From Paenibacillus apiarius (lineage in GTDB: Bacteria; Bacillota; Bacilli; Paenibacillales; Paenibacillaceae), in NCBI RefSeq assembly GCF_017052585.1, contig NZ_JAFFHZ010000001.1, positions 248,001 through 312,000 of the forward strand: a stretch of 64,000 nucleotides of DNA, read 5' to 3'. The notes below the pieces were generated by a model, which saw only the letters and a program-made list of their open reading frames with translations, searched no databases and was not told the origin of the DNA. This document shows positions 18,092 through 26,125 of the stretch, one piece after another. Each line of letters starts with the position of its first letter. Within the stretch, counting starts at the first letter, position 1. The position numbers and the translations under genes are program-made.

Positions 18092-18574
18092 TTAGCTTTC
18101 CTCCTTCATGTTCTTCTTCTCCGCCGCAGACGGCCGGGAAGCTTTTGGTTTCGTCTTCGTTTTTGCATCCGTTTTTGCATCTGCTTCTGCAATCGCGCTC
18201 GCATCAACCTTCTTTTCCGCCGGAGCCAAGTCTGCCGCCGGTGGCAATGTCTCCGCCGCCGCTTCGGCTTGGCCGTCCATATCCAGCTTCGATGAAGGCA
18301 GGATGAACTTCATGATTTCAGCGTGGGGCTTCAATATGACAGCCGCATTGGCAAGCGGATTGGCCGCTTTCCCGGCGCATACCGCCGCGGCCGCTTCCAC
18401 CGCCGCTTTCACATTGGCTATATCGCCCCCTATTACGACCGTCACTAGCCTCCCGCCCAAATAGTTCTCGCTTGCCAACCACTCCACTTGGGCCGCTTTG
18501 CTCATCGCATCGGTCATTTCCAGCGCGGTAGCAAAATAACGGGCTTCGATCACGCCGATCGCATCGTAAGACAT
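18092..18574 (-). CDS. BMC-H shell protein with long disordered C-terminal tail
   Basis: A 160-residue protein. Residues 1-92 are a divergent BMC domain ([40 protein letters not shown]). Residues 95-160 are a low-complexity Ala/Asp/Lys/Pro tail that becomes lysine-rich at the end. Tails of this kind occur on PduK/EutK-class shell proteins, but the metal-binding or winged-helix parts of those are not seen here. The start codon overlaps the upstream stop (TAATG). The tail could anchor cargo or nucleic acid. Confidence 0.88.
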   Translation of the reverse strand: MSYDAIGVIEARYFATALEMTDAMSKAAQVEWLASENYLGGRLVTVVIGGDIANVKAAVEAAAAVCAGKAANPLANAAVILKPHAEIMKFILPSSKLDMDGQAEAAAETLPPAADLAPAEKKVDASAIAEADAKTDAKTKTKPKASRPSAAEKKNMKEES

Positions 18575-18864
18575 TATGATGTTCCCTCCGTTCCATCACG
18601 CGGCAACAGCTGCCCGATCCCGTCGTCAGGATTGTTTATGAGGTGGACGGCAGCAAGCTCCCCCGTATTTTGAGCTTCCAGCGCTCCTATCTCCAGTGCG
18701 GCTTGAACGGAATCCAGCTTGCCTTGAATGAGCACCGTCACGATGCCCGATCCTGACTTCTCAAAGCCTAATACGGTCACATAAGCGCATTTCACCATCA
18801 TATCCGCAGCGCGGATAGCCGCTGTGATGCCAATTGTTTCTATCATGCCAAGGGATTCTTTCAT
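18574..18864 (-). CDS. BMC-H shell protein
   Basis: A 96-residue BMC domain: [53 protein letters not shown]. The ATG at 18864 has a G-rich ribosome site; the longer upstream reading frame has no support. It is more divergent from the tandem trio than they are from each other. The last base of its stop is shared with the next gene's start. Confidence 0.93.
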   Translation of the reverse strand: MKESLGMIETIGITAAIRAADMMVKCAYVTVLGFEKSGSGIVTVLIQGKLDSVQAALEIGALEAQNTGELAAVHLINNPDDGIGQLLPRDGTEGTS

Positions 18865-18899
18865 GCCGTCCCCCCATTTTTGAACACGCATTTGATCAT

Positions 18900-19232
18900 C
18901 TATTTCACGGATACCTTGCCCAGCGCCATTAAAGAGGCAATACCCGCGCTGCCAGACGTTATGCATTTCGTAATTACTTGGTCATCGCGCAAATACCTCA
19001 ATGCCTCTTCCCGCGCCACGGCGAGCGCCGTCTGTACGTGACTGACGGTTCCGCTGAATTTCACTTGAATCATAACCGGGATGGAAGCCTCCATGTCCTC
19101 GGGCGGATTGTTCGCATCGATTCCGTGAATATGCACGTCAGCGGCCTTGCAAGCCTTGTCCATGACCGCCAAGGCTACGCTGTACCCTTGAACCTCCACA
19201 AATCCCAATGCTTTGCCGTCTGTCATCGTCAT
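18900..19232 (-). CDS. Divergent BMC-domain shell protein with insertion
   Basis: A 110-residue BMC-domain protein: ALGFVEVQGYSVALAVMDKA, then an insertion HGIDANNPPEDMEASI between the first two strands, then VMIQVKFSGTVSHVQTALAV. The insertion and the longer size distinguish it from the PduA-like copies and suggest a specialised pore or a BMC-H variant. It lies 18 bases after the aldehyde dehydrogenase gene and is the first shell gene transcribed. Confidence 0.85.
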   Translation of the reverse strand: MTMTDGKALGFVEVQGYSVALAVMDKACKAADVHIHGIDANNPPEDMEASIPVMIQVKFSGTVSHVQTALAVAREEALRYLRDDQVITKCITSGSAGIASLMALGKVSVK

Positions 19233-19250
19233 CTACCTTTCTTGCCGAAG

Positions 19251-20759
19251 TCAACGTTCCGCAAGAACGCACCGCTTCTTTCTTGTGAACGTCCGGGCCG
19301 ATGTCAGGCCTTCGCCCGTCGGACCCGCGATCGTCATCGTCGTGCAGCCTTCTCCGCCAGCGCCTACACCAGCCAATGAGGAAGCGTTCTTCACGAAGAT
19401 CGTCGTGCCGATCGCACGCTCGAAGGCAGCGAAGTTGGCTACGTTGGTGGAATGCATCAGCGCCGTATGCCGGTTGCCATGCTCCGCTTGTACGGCCAAG
19501 CGAATCGCTTCATCGAGATTGCTCACCCGGACGATTGGCAATATCGGCATCATCTGCTCCAGCTGCACGAACGGATGATCGAAGTCGACTTCGCAAATCA
19601 GAAGCTTGACTTCTTTTTCAGGCTTAACGCCGATGTTCTCCAAAAATAAAGCCGCATCCTTGCCGATCCACTCCTTCACGGTGTGGTATTCGCGCTTCGC
19701 ATCCAGTGAACAGCCTCCTGCCGTCTCGTTCACGTTCGCTTCGAGCGCGAAGCTCATCACCTGTTCGAGCTCGCGGTCGTCCAACCGGTATGCGCCATGA
19801 TTCAACATATGGAACAGAAGATCGTCGGCAACCTTGTCAACGACGAACACTTCCTTCTCCGCAATGCATAAAATGTTGTTCTCGAAGGACGCCCCCGCAA
19901 TAATCTCTTGCGCCGCCCGCTCCATGTTAGCGGTTTCATCAACGATAACGGGAGGATTGCCCGCCCCTGCGCCAATTGCCTTCTTGCCGGAACGAAGCAG
20001 CGCTCTCACCAACCCGGGACCTCCCGTGCCGACGAGCAGCTGTACCTTCGGCGATTGCGTAATCACATCCAACGTATCTTTGGTCGGTTCCTTCACCATC
20101 GTCACCAGATGCTCAGGTCCGCCAGCCTCCTGAACCGCGCGGTTTATCATTTTTACCGCATGGGCGCAGCAACCTTTGGAAGACGGGTGGACATTGAATA
20201 CGACCGCATTGCCCGCGGCAAGCATCCCGATTGCGTTGTTGATCACCGTCTCCACTGGATTCGTCACTGGAGTTACGGCCCCGATGACGCCAAACGGCCC
20301 TTCCTTCACCAACGTGAGCCCATCGCCTCCGGAAAAGGCTTTTGTTTCCAAATCCTCCGTGCCCGGCGTTTTTAAAGCGGTTAGCTCCAGCTTTGCGATT
20401 TTATCCTCATAGCGACCAAGCTTCGTTTCTTGCAATATCATGCTCGCCAATGTTTCCTTGTGTTCGAGCGTCGCGGTGCGAATGGCCGCGATAAATCGCT
20501 CCCGATCCTGTATGCCGAATCGCTGGGCGTATTCTCTTTGTGCCTGATAAGCAGCATCTATCGCCGCTTCCGCCTCATCGAATACCCCGGAATCGCCGCT
20601 GCTCCGCACAGGCGAAGCAGCCGCAGGCGCTGATTCAGGCTTGGCCTGGCCGGCTGCCGCATGATGCCCAGCTTGCGCACCGGGCAGGTTTTGCTCGATA
20701 TTTTTCAGCACGCCCTGAATAATGTTCTGAATGTCCGCTTCCGTCAACTTGATGGTCAA
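19251..20759 (-). CDS. CoA-acylating aldehyde dehydrogenase (PduP/EutE family), BMC cargo
   Basis: A 502-residue enzyme oxidising an aldehyde to its acyl-CoA with NAD+. Catalytic Cys298 lies in SFENNILCIAEKEV. The NAD-binding TPVTNPVETVINNAI and VGTGGPGLV motifs are typical of PduP/EutE. Residues 1-24 (MTIKLTEADIQNIIQGVLKN onward) form an amphipathic helix followed by an Ala/Pro/Gly linker (25-55), the classic encapsulation peptide. Expected substrate here: acetaldehyde or 2-(methylthio)acetaldehyde from the aldolase. It follows the aldolase gene after six bases. Confidence 0.95.
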   Translation of the reverse strand: MTIKLTEADIQNIIQGVLKNIEQNLPGAQAGHHAAAGQAKPESAPAAASPVRSSGDSGVFDEAEAAIDAAYQAQREYAQRFGIQDRERFIAAIRTATLEHKETLASMILQETKLGRYEDKIAKLELTALKTPGTEDLETKAFSGGDGLTLVKEGPFGVIGAVTPVTNPVETVINNAIGMLAAGNAVVFNVHPSSKGCCAHAVKMINRAVQEAGGPEHLVTMVKEPTKDTLDVITQSPKVQLLVGTGGPGLVRALLRSGKKAIGAGAGNPPVIVDETANMERAAQEIIAGASFENNILCIAEKEVFVVDKVADDLLFHMLNHGAYRLDDRELEQVMSFALEANVNETAGGCSLDAKREYHTVKEWIGKDAALFLENIGVKPEKEVKLLICEVDFDHPFVQLEQMMPILPIVRVSNLDEAIRLAVQAEHGNRHTALMHSTNVANFAAFERAIGTTIFVKNASSLAGVGAGGEGCTTMTIAGPTGEGLTSARTFTRKKRCVLAER

Positions 20760-20765
20760 CTTCGT

Positions 20766-21584
20766 TCACCCCTTCAATTGCAGCTTCTGCAACACTTGTT
20801 CCGTCACTTTGGCGACAATTTGATTGACGAGATCCGCTTTCTCCGTTTCGCTCGGAAATTGTGCTTCCTTGCGGCTCCTCACATCGGTTTGAACCGGTTT
20901 GCAGCTTGGCGTTCCTCCGCTATGAATTCCCATCCTCTTGCGAATTTCGATTAAGTCGGATACTTGATTGCAATTCAATTCATTCGCTTGCTCAATGATT
21001 TTGCCGGAATACATCAGCATGAGCGCGTAATGTTCCAACGATTCGAGGCGGTAATAAGCTTCCACGATGTCCTTGCCCCAAGTCAGCGCGCCGTGATTCG
21101 CCAACAACACCGCGTTGTAGTCCTTGCAGAACGGAGCAATCGAGTCCGGCACCTCCTGCGTTCCTGGCGTCGCATAGGCAGCGACCGGAACTTTTCCCAA
21201 TATAACGACTGCCTCTGGCGAAACGGCCTGATCCAAATCGATGCCCGCAATCGCAAATGATGTCGCCACTGGCGGATGCGCATGAGTGACCGCCCGAACG
21301 TCAGGATTTTCCGCATATACCCGCAGATGCATCTTAATCTCGGAAGATGGCTTCCGGTTCCCTGCCAGCACCTTGCCGTTCAAGTCCATTTTGACGAGCA
21401 TGTCTGGCGTCATGAATCCTTTGCTTACCCCTGTCGGCGTGGCCCATATCGTGTTGGGACCGGTCTTTATGGTAATGTTCCCGTCGTTGGCGGCCACGAA
21501 ATTTTTGAGGTACATTCTCCTGCCCATTTCACATATCATCTTTTTCGCTTCAAAATCGGAATAGTAGGTTGTCTTTGTAAGCAC
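20766..21584 (-). CDS. Class II aldolase (fuculose-1-phosphate/DrdA/Ald2-like) with C-terminal encapsulation peptide
   Basis: A 272-residue class II sugar-phosphate aldolase. The putative catalytic Glu82 lies in PSSEIKMH, and zinc ligands His101, His103 (THAHPP) and His164 (LANHG) are present. Beyond the enzyme core (to about 215) come a flexible linker and an amphipathic helix at 249-270 (LVNQIVAKVTEQVLQKLQ), as on aldolases packaged in other sugar-phosphate BMCs. With MtnK and MtnA homologues nearby, the likely reaction is cleavage of 5-methylthioribulose-1-phosphate or 5-deoxyribulose-1-phosphate to DHAP and an aldehyde. Fuculose or rhamnulose phosphate is an alternative. First gene of the BMC operon. 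Confidence 0.9.
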   Translation of the reverse strand: MLTKTTYYSDFEAKKMICEMGRRMYLKNFVAANDGNITIKTGPNTIWATPTGVSKGFMTPDMLVKMDLNGKVLAGNRKPSSEIKMHLRVYAENPDVRAVTHAHPPVATSFAIAGIDLDQAVSPEAVVILGKVPVAAYATPGTQEVPDSIAPFCKDYNAVLLANHGALTWGKDIVEAYYRLESLEHYALMLMYSGKIIEQANELNCNQVSDLIEIRKRMGIHSGGTPSCKPVQTDVRSRKEAQFPSETEKADLVNQIVAKVTEQVLQKLQLKG

Positions 21585-21677
21585 GATGTCACCTCCTGCA
21601 TGATGCCCTTTATGTGTGTCTTTATGACCCCTATTTTCCTACTTTGTTCGTTGTTTGTCAATGATTTGTTTTGACTT

Positions 21678-21692
21678 TTATTGTTTTATGTT
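21678..21692. promoter_or_regulatory. Candidate DeoR operator upstream of the BMC operon
   Basis: TTATTGTTTTATGTT, followed by TGATTTG, lies about 95-110 bases upstream of the aldolase start in the 286-base divergent gap to the deoR-type gene. The same 15 bases, in a tandem form, occur upstream of the transporter operon at 28967-28998 at a similar distance. The gap is very AT-rich and holds no gene. A DeoR promoter may use TATACT near 21753. Confidence 0.55.
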
Positions 21693-21870
21693 TGATTTGT
21701 GGATTATTATCTTAAAAACTATCTCTGTTTTGTTATTTTACGATTAAATGTTATACTATTGGTTCATAAACAATACCCAAACCAAAAAAACCATATCCAT
21801 TTTTGGCAGCGAAGTGTGATATACTAATTGAAATCAATAAAATGTATGTTTTTAGGAGCGAATTCATGCA

Positions 21871-22632
21871 ATGTTACCAATAGCGAGAAAAGCCAAAATC
21901 AAAGAAATTATTTTGGAAGAGAAAAGCGTGACCGTTGCCGCGCTTACTTCCTTGTTCAACGTGACGGAGGAAACCATCCGCCGTGACCTGAAGCAGCTGG
22001 AGGATGAAGGTGTGCTTACGCGAACTTATGGCGGAGCCTATGTTCCTGACGGGGTGCAAAATGACGTGAACGTTAATTTGCGGGAGCACATCCATGTGGA
22101 CGGCAAGAAGCGCATCGCCGCGAAATGCGCGGAATTCATCGGCAACGGCGATTCTATTTTCTTGGATGCATCCACGACGTCGTTGTATATTGCTCAGCAA
22201 TTGGAGGATAAGCGGATTACTGTCGTCACCAATTCAATCAAGATAGTCAATGCTCTCATGGACAACAAAAATGTCCACTTGGTCATTATCGGCGGAGGCA
22301 TTTCCTCCAGCTCCATGTCTGCGCTCGGGCGGAATGCCGAGTTGAACATGAACAGCTATTTTTTCGATCTGGCCTTTATCTCATGCCGTTCCGTCAGCAT
22401 GCAGCATGGCATTACCGATTCGAACGAGCAGCAGGCGGAGGTGCGCCGGCTGGCCGTTGAGCGCGCCAACAAAGTCCATCTCGTAGCGGATTTTACGAAA
22501 TTCGACCGCACTTCCTTTGCCAGCATTTGCGACCTCGAAAATATTCATACGATCGTTACCGACAAAAAGCTGGGGGAAGCGTGGCATGAATTTGTGAACA
22601 CGCACAGCATCGCCTTGCATGAGTGCATCTGA
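21871..22632 (+). CDS. DeoR-family transcriptional regulator
   Basis: A 253-residue regulator. The N-terminal HTH carries the DeoR signature (LTSLFNVTEETIRRDLKQLE, about 26-45). The C-terminal sensor domain is ISOCOT-like with DASTTSLYIAQQL, VTNSIKIVNAL and IIGGGISSSSMSALG. DeoR proteins usually sense phosphorylated sugars. It is divergent from the BMC operon and convergent with the mtnA/mtnK operon. The natural inference is that it represses both and responds to a pathway intermediate such as 5-methylthioribose-1-phosphate or 5-deoxyribulose-1-phosphate. Confidence 0.93.
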   Translation: MLPIARKAKIKEIILEEKSVTVAALTSLFNVTEETIRRDLKQLEDEGVLTRTYGGAYVPDGVQNDVNVNLREHIHVDGKKRIAAKCAEFIGNGDSIFLDASTTSLYIAQQLEDKRITVVTNSIKIVNALMDNKNVHLVIIGGGISSSSMSALGRNAELNMNSYFFDLAFISCRSVSMQHGITDSNEQQAEVRRLAVERANKVHLVADFTKFDRTSFASICDLENIHTIVTDKKLGEAWHEFVNTHSIALHECI

Positions 22633-22742
22633 TGCTTGGGCGGCAATTAAGGAGCACGCCGTTTCAATCGTTCTTTTCGTTGCGCAAAATCCAATGGATG
22701 CGGTGGAGGGGATGACAAGTTTGGTCCTGCAACAGTCAAAGA

Positions 22743-22780
22743 AGCCCGGCTCATGACAGTGAGCCGGGCTTTGTTTTATT
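22743..22780. terminator. Bidirectional terminator between deoR-type gene and mtnA-like gene
   Basis: AGCCCGGCTCA and TGAGCCGGGCT form a perfect 11-base stem around a six-base loop. On the plus strand it is followed by TTGTTTTATTT. It sits between two converging genes and overlaps the edge of the mtnA-like stop. Confidence 0.85.
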
Positions 22781-23862
22781 TATTCCTTTTTGTCCGCGAA
22801 CATTGCCGGAAGACTATCCGCAAACGGCGGATAAGCGATGCCGTTCTGCGTAATAATCGCCGTAATATGCTCGTGATCCGTCACATCGAAGCACGGATTA
22901 TATACCTTGACGCCCTTCGGCGCCATCGGCTGTTCATACCACTTGCTCGTAATTTCTTCATCCGGTCTTAATTCGATATGGATATCGCCGCCTGTCGCGC
23001 ACTGCAAATCAACCGTAGACAACGGCGCGCAGACGTAGAACGGAATGCCATAATGCTTCGCCAGTATCGCCACCGCCGACGTGCCGATCTTATTGGCGGT
23101 GTCCCCGTTCGCCGCTACCCGGTCACAGCCGACCAGCACGGCTTGAATCTTGCCTTCCTTCATGACGATGGAAGACATATTGTCGCAGATGAGCGTCACA
23201 TCGATGCCCGCTTCCTGCAGCTCCCACGCCGTCAAGCGCGCTCCTTGCAGCAGAGGTCTCGTCTCATCGGCATACACTTTGAAACGGTAGCCTTGCTCTT
23301 CGCCCAAATAGATGGGCGCGAGTGCGGTCCCGTATTTTGCCGTGGCGATCGCTCCTGCGTTGCAGTGGGTCAGAATGCCCCAGCCCGGCTGCAGCAGCGA
23401 CAAGGCGTATTTGCCAATTTGCTCGCATACCTGCTCATCCTCGGCCCGGATCGCATCCGATTCTTGCCGCAGCGCTTCTTTAATCTCGCTCACGCTTTTG
23501 TCTTGCTCTTGCTTGAAGCGCTCTTCCATCCGATCCAGCGCCCAGAATAAATTCACGGCTGTCGGACGGGACGATGCCAAATATTCTTTCACCCGTTGAA
23601 AGTCCTTGGCCAGCTCTTCATAAGTCTCTGCGGCCGAAGCCTTAATCCCCAAATACATGCCGTATCCGGCCGCGATCCCGATAGCCGGAGCGCCGCGCAC
23701 TTTCAAATGATAGATTGCGTCCCAAATATCCTTCAATTCCTTTACTTGCAGAAAGACCTTTTCATTGGGCAGCAGGGTCTGGTCCAAGATAACCAGCGTA
23801 TCGTTCGCATCATCCAATGTTACCGATTGAATCATCGTGGCAGTCATGTTGTTGTCTCCCAT
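22780..23862 (-). CDS. mtnA: S-methyl-5-thioribose-1-phosphate isomerase (MtnA/DrdI-like)
   Basis: A 360-residue aldose-ketose isomerase of the MtnA/eIF2B-like family. Hallmarks are [15 protein letters not shown], catalytic Cys167 in LTHCNAG and Asp247 in [16 protein letters not shown]. It converts methylthioribose-1-phosphate to the ribulose form; DrdI homologues do the same with 5-deoxyribose-1-phosphate. It is the last gene of the importer/kinase operon, 15 bases after mtnK. None of mtnW, mtnX, mtnB or mtnD is in the window, so the product probably goes to the aldolase of the BMC operon. Confidence 0.93.
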   Translation of the reverse strand: MGDNNMTATMIQSVTLDDANDTLVILDQTLLPNEKVFLQVKELKDIWDAIYHLKVRGAPAIGIAAGYGMYLGIKASAAETYEELAKDFQRVKEYLASSRPTAVNLFWALDRMEERFKQEQDKSVSEIKEALRQESDAIRAEDEQVCEQIGKYALSLLQPGWGILTHCNAGAIATAKYGTALAPIYLGEEQGYRFKVYADETRPLLQGARLTAWELQEAGIDVTLICDNMSSIVMKEGKIQAVLVGCDRVAANGDTANKIGTSAVAILAKHYGIPFYVCAPLSTVDLQCATGGDIHIELRPDEEITSKWYEQPMAPKGVKVYNPCFDVTDHEHITAIITQNGIAYPPFADSLPAMFADKKE

Positions 23863-23877
23863 CGTCTCATAACCTCC

Positions 23878-25107
23878 TTATCTGCTGTATGCCTCGTCAG
23901 CTGTTGCAACAATCACGCGAACAAAGTCTGCTCCGCTCTTCATGTCGGTGCGCTCCATAATGAACCGTTTGCCCATGACGATGGACATCTTCTCCGCCCG
24001 CGCTCTCGCAGCAGGGTCGGCAATGGACGTGATGTCCTTCACGTGTGCGAGACCGAGCGTTCTGCGGCACAGCTCCAGCCCTGCAACGCCTGCCGTGTCA
24101 CGCAAAATCAGATCGAGATAATATCGGTCGAAGCCTTTGTAAGAAGCGCACTTGTCTGTCGCGGAAGCTGCCCACGTTACTAAAAACTTCTCTTTGAATA
24201 AATCAATGATATCTTGAATCGTCGACAGGAGCCAGTCTTTTTGCCGCTCCTTCTCCGTCCCTTCCTCCATCACACTGTCCGCATTGACATAAGCAAAAAT
24301 AAGGTTGGCAATGACGTTGCCTACATCATAGCCGGCAGGCCCGTAGAAAGCGAATTCAGGATCGATGACTTTCGTCGAATCCGGCTTCACAAAGATGGAA
24401 CCCGTATGCAAATCGCCGTGAATGAGCGACTGGGCATTGCTCATGAATTCGAACTTAAGCTTCGCCGTTTCCAGGAGCAGCGCTTCATCCTCCCATAAGT
24501 ATTCCTTTGCAAACGGAAGCAGCGGCGCATACACATCATTGCGCGGACAATCGTAGAACGGCTCTGTATATACTAAATCTTCGGTAATTTCACACAAATC
24601 CGGGTTGATGAAATCCTTGACCTGCCGCTTCTTCTCTTTATGGTTCATGACAACGTCCGTCGTCAGGAGCAGTGTATTGACCATAAAGGTCGAGATGTGC
24701 TCGGCAAACAGCGGGAACTGCTTGTGCTTCAGCAAAGCGGTGCGCAAGATTTCATGGTCGGACAAGTCCTCCATGACGCAGCAGTTCATGATGGCATCAT
24801 ATTTGTATATTTGCGGCACAAGCCCTGGAGCCAGATCATATTCGATTTTCAAAATCTCGCTTTCGATTCGGTTGCGGTCTGGCGATACTTTGAACTCATC
24901 CGAAATGCGGGCAACCGGACCGGCCTGCTTAATGATAAGGGACTGCCGCGTATTTTCATCGACGACCCGAAATACGTAATTCAGGTTGCCGTCTCCGATT
25001 TCCTCGCAGGACAGCACGGCCCCGTGGGCAAAGAAATCGAGCTGGCTTATCGCATAGTTAATGACGTCGCTTTCTTTCATCGTGAAATAATTGTTGAAAT
25101 CGTTCAT
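23878..25107 (-). CDS. mtnK: Methylthioribose kinase (MtnK/DrdK-like)
   Basis: A 409-residue kinase of the MtnK family within the APH/choline-kinase fold. The nucleotide loop is GDGNLNYVFRV (about 38-49), the catalytic Asp232 lies in IHGDLHTGSIF and the metal-binding Asp249 in VIDPEFAFYGP. It phosphorylates O1 of 5-methylthioribose; homologues act on 5-deoxyribose. It lies between the importer permease and the isomerase, consistent with trapping the imported sugar. Confidence 0.95.
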   Translation of the reverse strand: MNDFNNYFTMKESDVINYAISQLDFFAHGAVLSCEEIGDGNLNYVFRVVDENTRQSLIIKQAGPVARISDEFKVSPDRNRIESEILKIEYDLAPGLVPQIYKYDAIMNCCVMEDLSDHEILRTALLKHKQFPLFAEHISTFMVNTLLLTTDVVMNHKEKKRQVKDFINPDLCEITEDLVYTEPFYDCPRNDVYAPLLPFAKEYLWEDEALLLETAKLKFEFMSNAQSLIHGDLHTGSIFVKPDSTKVIDPEFAFYGPAGYDVGNVIANLIFAYVNADSVMEEGTEKERQKDWLLSTIQDIIDLFKEKFLVTWAASATDKCASYKGFDRYYLDLILRDTAGVAGLELCRRTLGLAHVKDITSIADPAARARAEKMSIVMGKRFIMERTDMKSGADFVRVIVATADEAYSR

Positions 25108-25128
25108 CCCTATCTCCTCCTACAACCG

Positions 25129-26124
25129 TTATTTCTGCTTGTAATAGGTTAAAGCCAACGCAAATGCAAGCACCGTGCCTTTCACAATATCCATCGCATA
25201 ATAAGGGACCGACATCATGACGAGACCGTTCTGCAAAATACCGATAAGAACCGCGCCGACGAATGTTCCGAACGCATTCGGCCTGCCTGCGCCGGCTACG
25301 GAAAAGCCGATGTATGCCGCCGCTACCGCATCCATTAAATACGGCGCGCCCGCATTGACTTCAGCCGTCATGACACGGGACGCCAGTATGATGCCGCCGA
25401 CCGCCGCAAATCCGGCCGACAATACATAGGCAAGCACGCGATATTTGTTGACGGGAATCCCCGACAGCTTGGCAGCCTCCATATTTCCTCCGATAACATA
25501 CATGTAACGGCCGTGCTTCGTGTAATTCAAGAAAATATGAACGACGACGACAACGACAAGCATAATAATGATAATCCACGGCACTTGGCCAATTTTCGAA
25601 AAGAACGCGCTGATCTGCCCCGAAGCGAAGGTGCCGTCCGGCATGACCATGTTCTGTGATACCGTCGCCCCTCGCGTGTAAGTGAGCGCCACCCCTTGAA
25701 TGATGAACATCGTCGCCAAAGTCATGAGCATATCCGGAATTTTCATTTTGACAATCATGAATGAGTTCAGCACGCCGGCAAGCAGACACACCGCAACGGC
25801 AACGATAATGCCAACGAACGGATGCTGTGAATGCCAGACAAACATGGAGATAACGACTGCGTTAGCCAATGAAGCTACGGAGCCGACCGACAAGTCGAAG
25901 CCGCCCACCGACAATGAAATCGTAATCCCGATGGAAATGATGGTGACAATCGATATTGAACGTAAAATGTTAATGATGTTAGAAGGCATAAGAAAGCTGC
26001 TGGACATCGTGCCGAATAAGGCAATTAGAATTAAAATCGTTACGATCGTTCCGTATTTATATAAAAAATCAAAGAAATCGAAAGACTTGGCCGCCTTCGC
26101 TTGCCGCTGTTGACCTGTGCTCAT
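25129..26124 (-). CDS. Ribose-type ABC transporter permease
   Basis: A 331-residue BPD_transp_2 family permease (RbsC type) with about 8-10 hydrophobic segments. Family motifs include GGFDLSVGSVASLANAVV and VGGNMEAAKLSGIPVNKYR, which contacts the ATPase. It is one base from the ATPase stop. It should transport the pentose-like substrate of the adjacent kinase. Confidence 0.93.
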   Translation of the reverse strand: MSTGQQRQAKAAKSFDFFDFLYKYGTIVTILILIALFGTMSSSFLMPSNIINILRSISIVTIISIGITISLSVGGFDLSVGSVASLANAVVISMFVWHSQHPFVGIIVAVAVCLLAGVLNSFMIVKMKIPDMLMTLATMFIIQGVALTYTRGATVSQNMVMPDGTFASGQISAFFSKIGQVPWIIIIMLVVVVVVHIFLNYTKHGRYMYVIGGNMEAAKLSGIPVNKYRVLAYVLSAGFAAVGGIILASRVMTAEVNAGAPYLMDAVAAAYIGFSVAGAGRPNAFGTFVGAVLIGILQNGLVMMSVPYYAMDIVKGTVLAFALALTYYKQK

Positions 26125-26125
26125 G

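Noticed and set aside
21585-21870. SAM or other methionine-related riboswitch upstream of the BMC operon
   Set aside because: The interval is AT-rich without the stems expected for an S-box or SAM-II/III aptamer; the same holds upstream of the importer operon.
22780-25107. Classical methionine salvage (Mtn) operon
   Set aside because: Only kinase and isomerase are present; MtnW, MtnX, MtnB, MtnD and MtnE are not in the window, and the locus instead adjoins aldolase/BMC genes.
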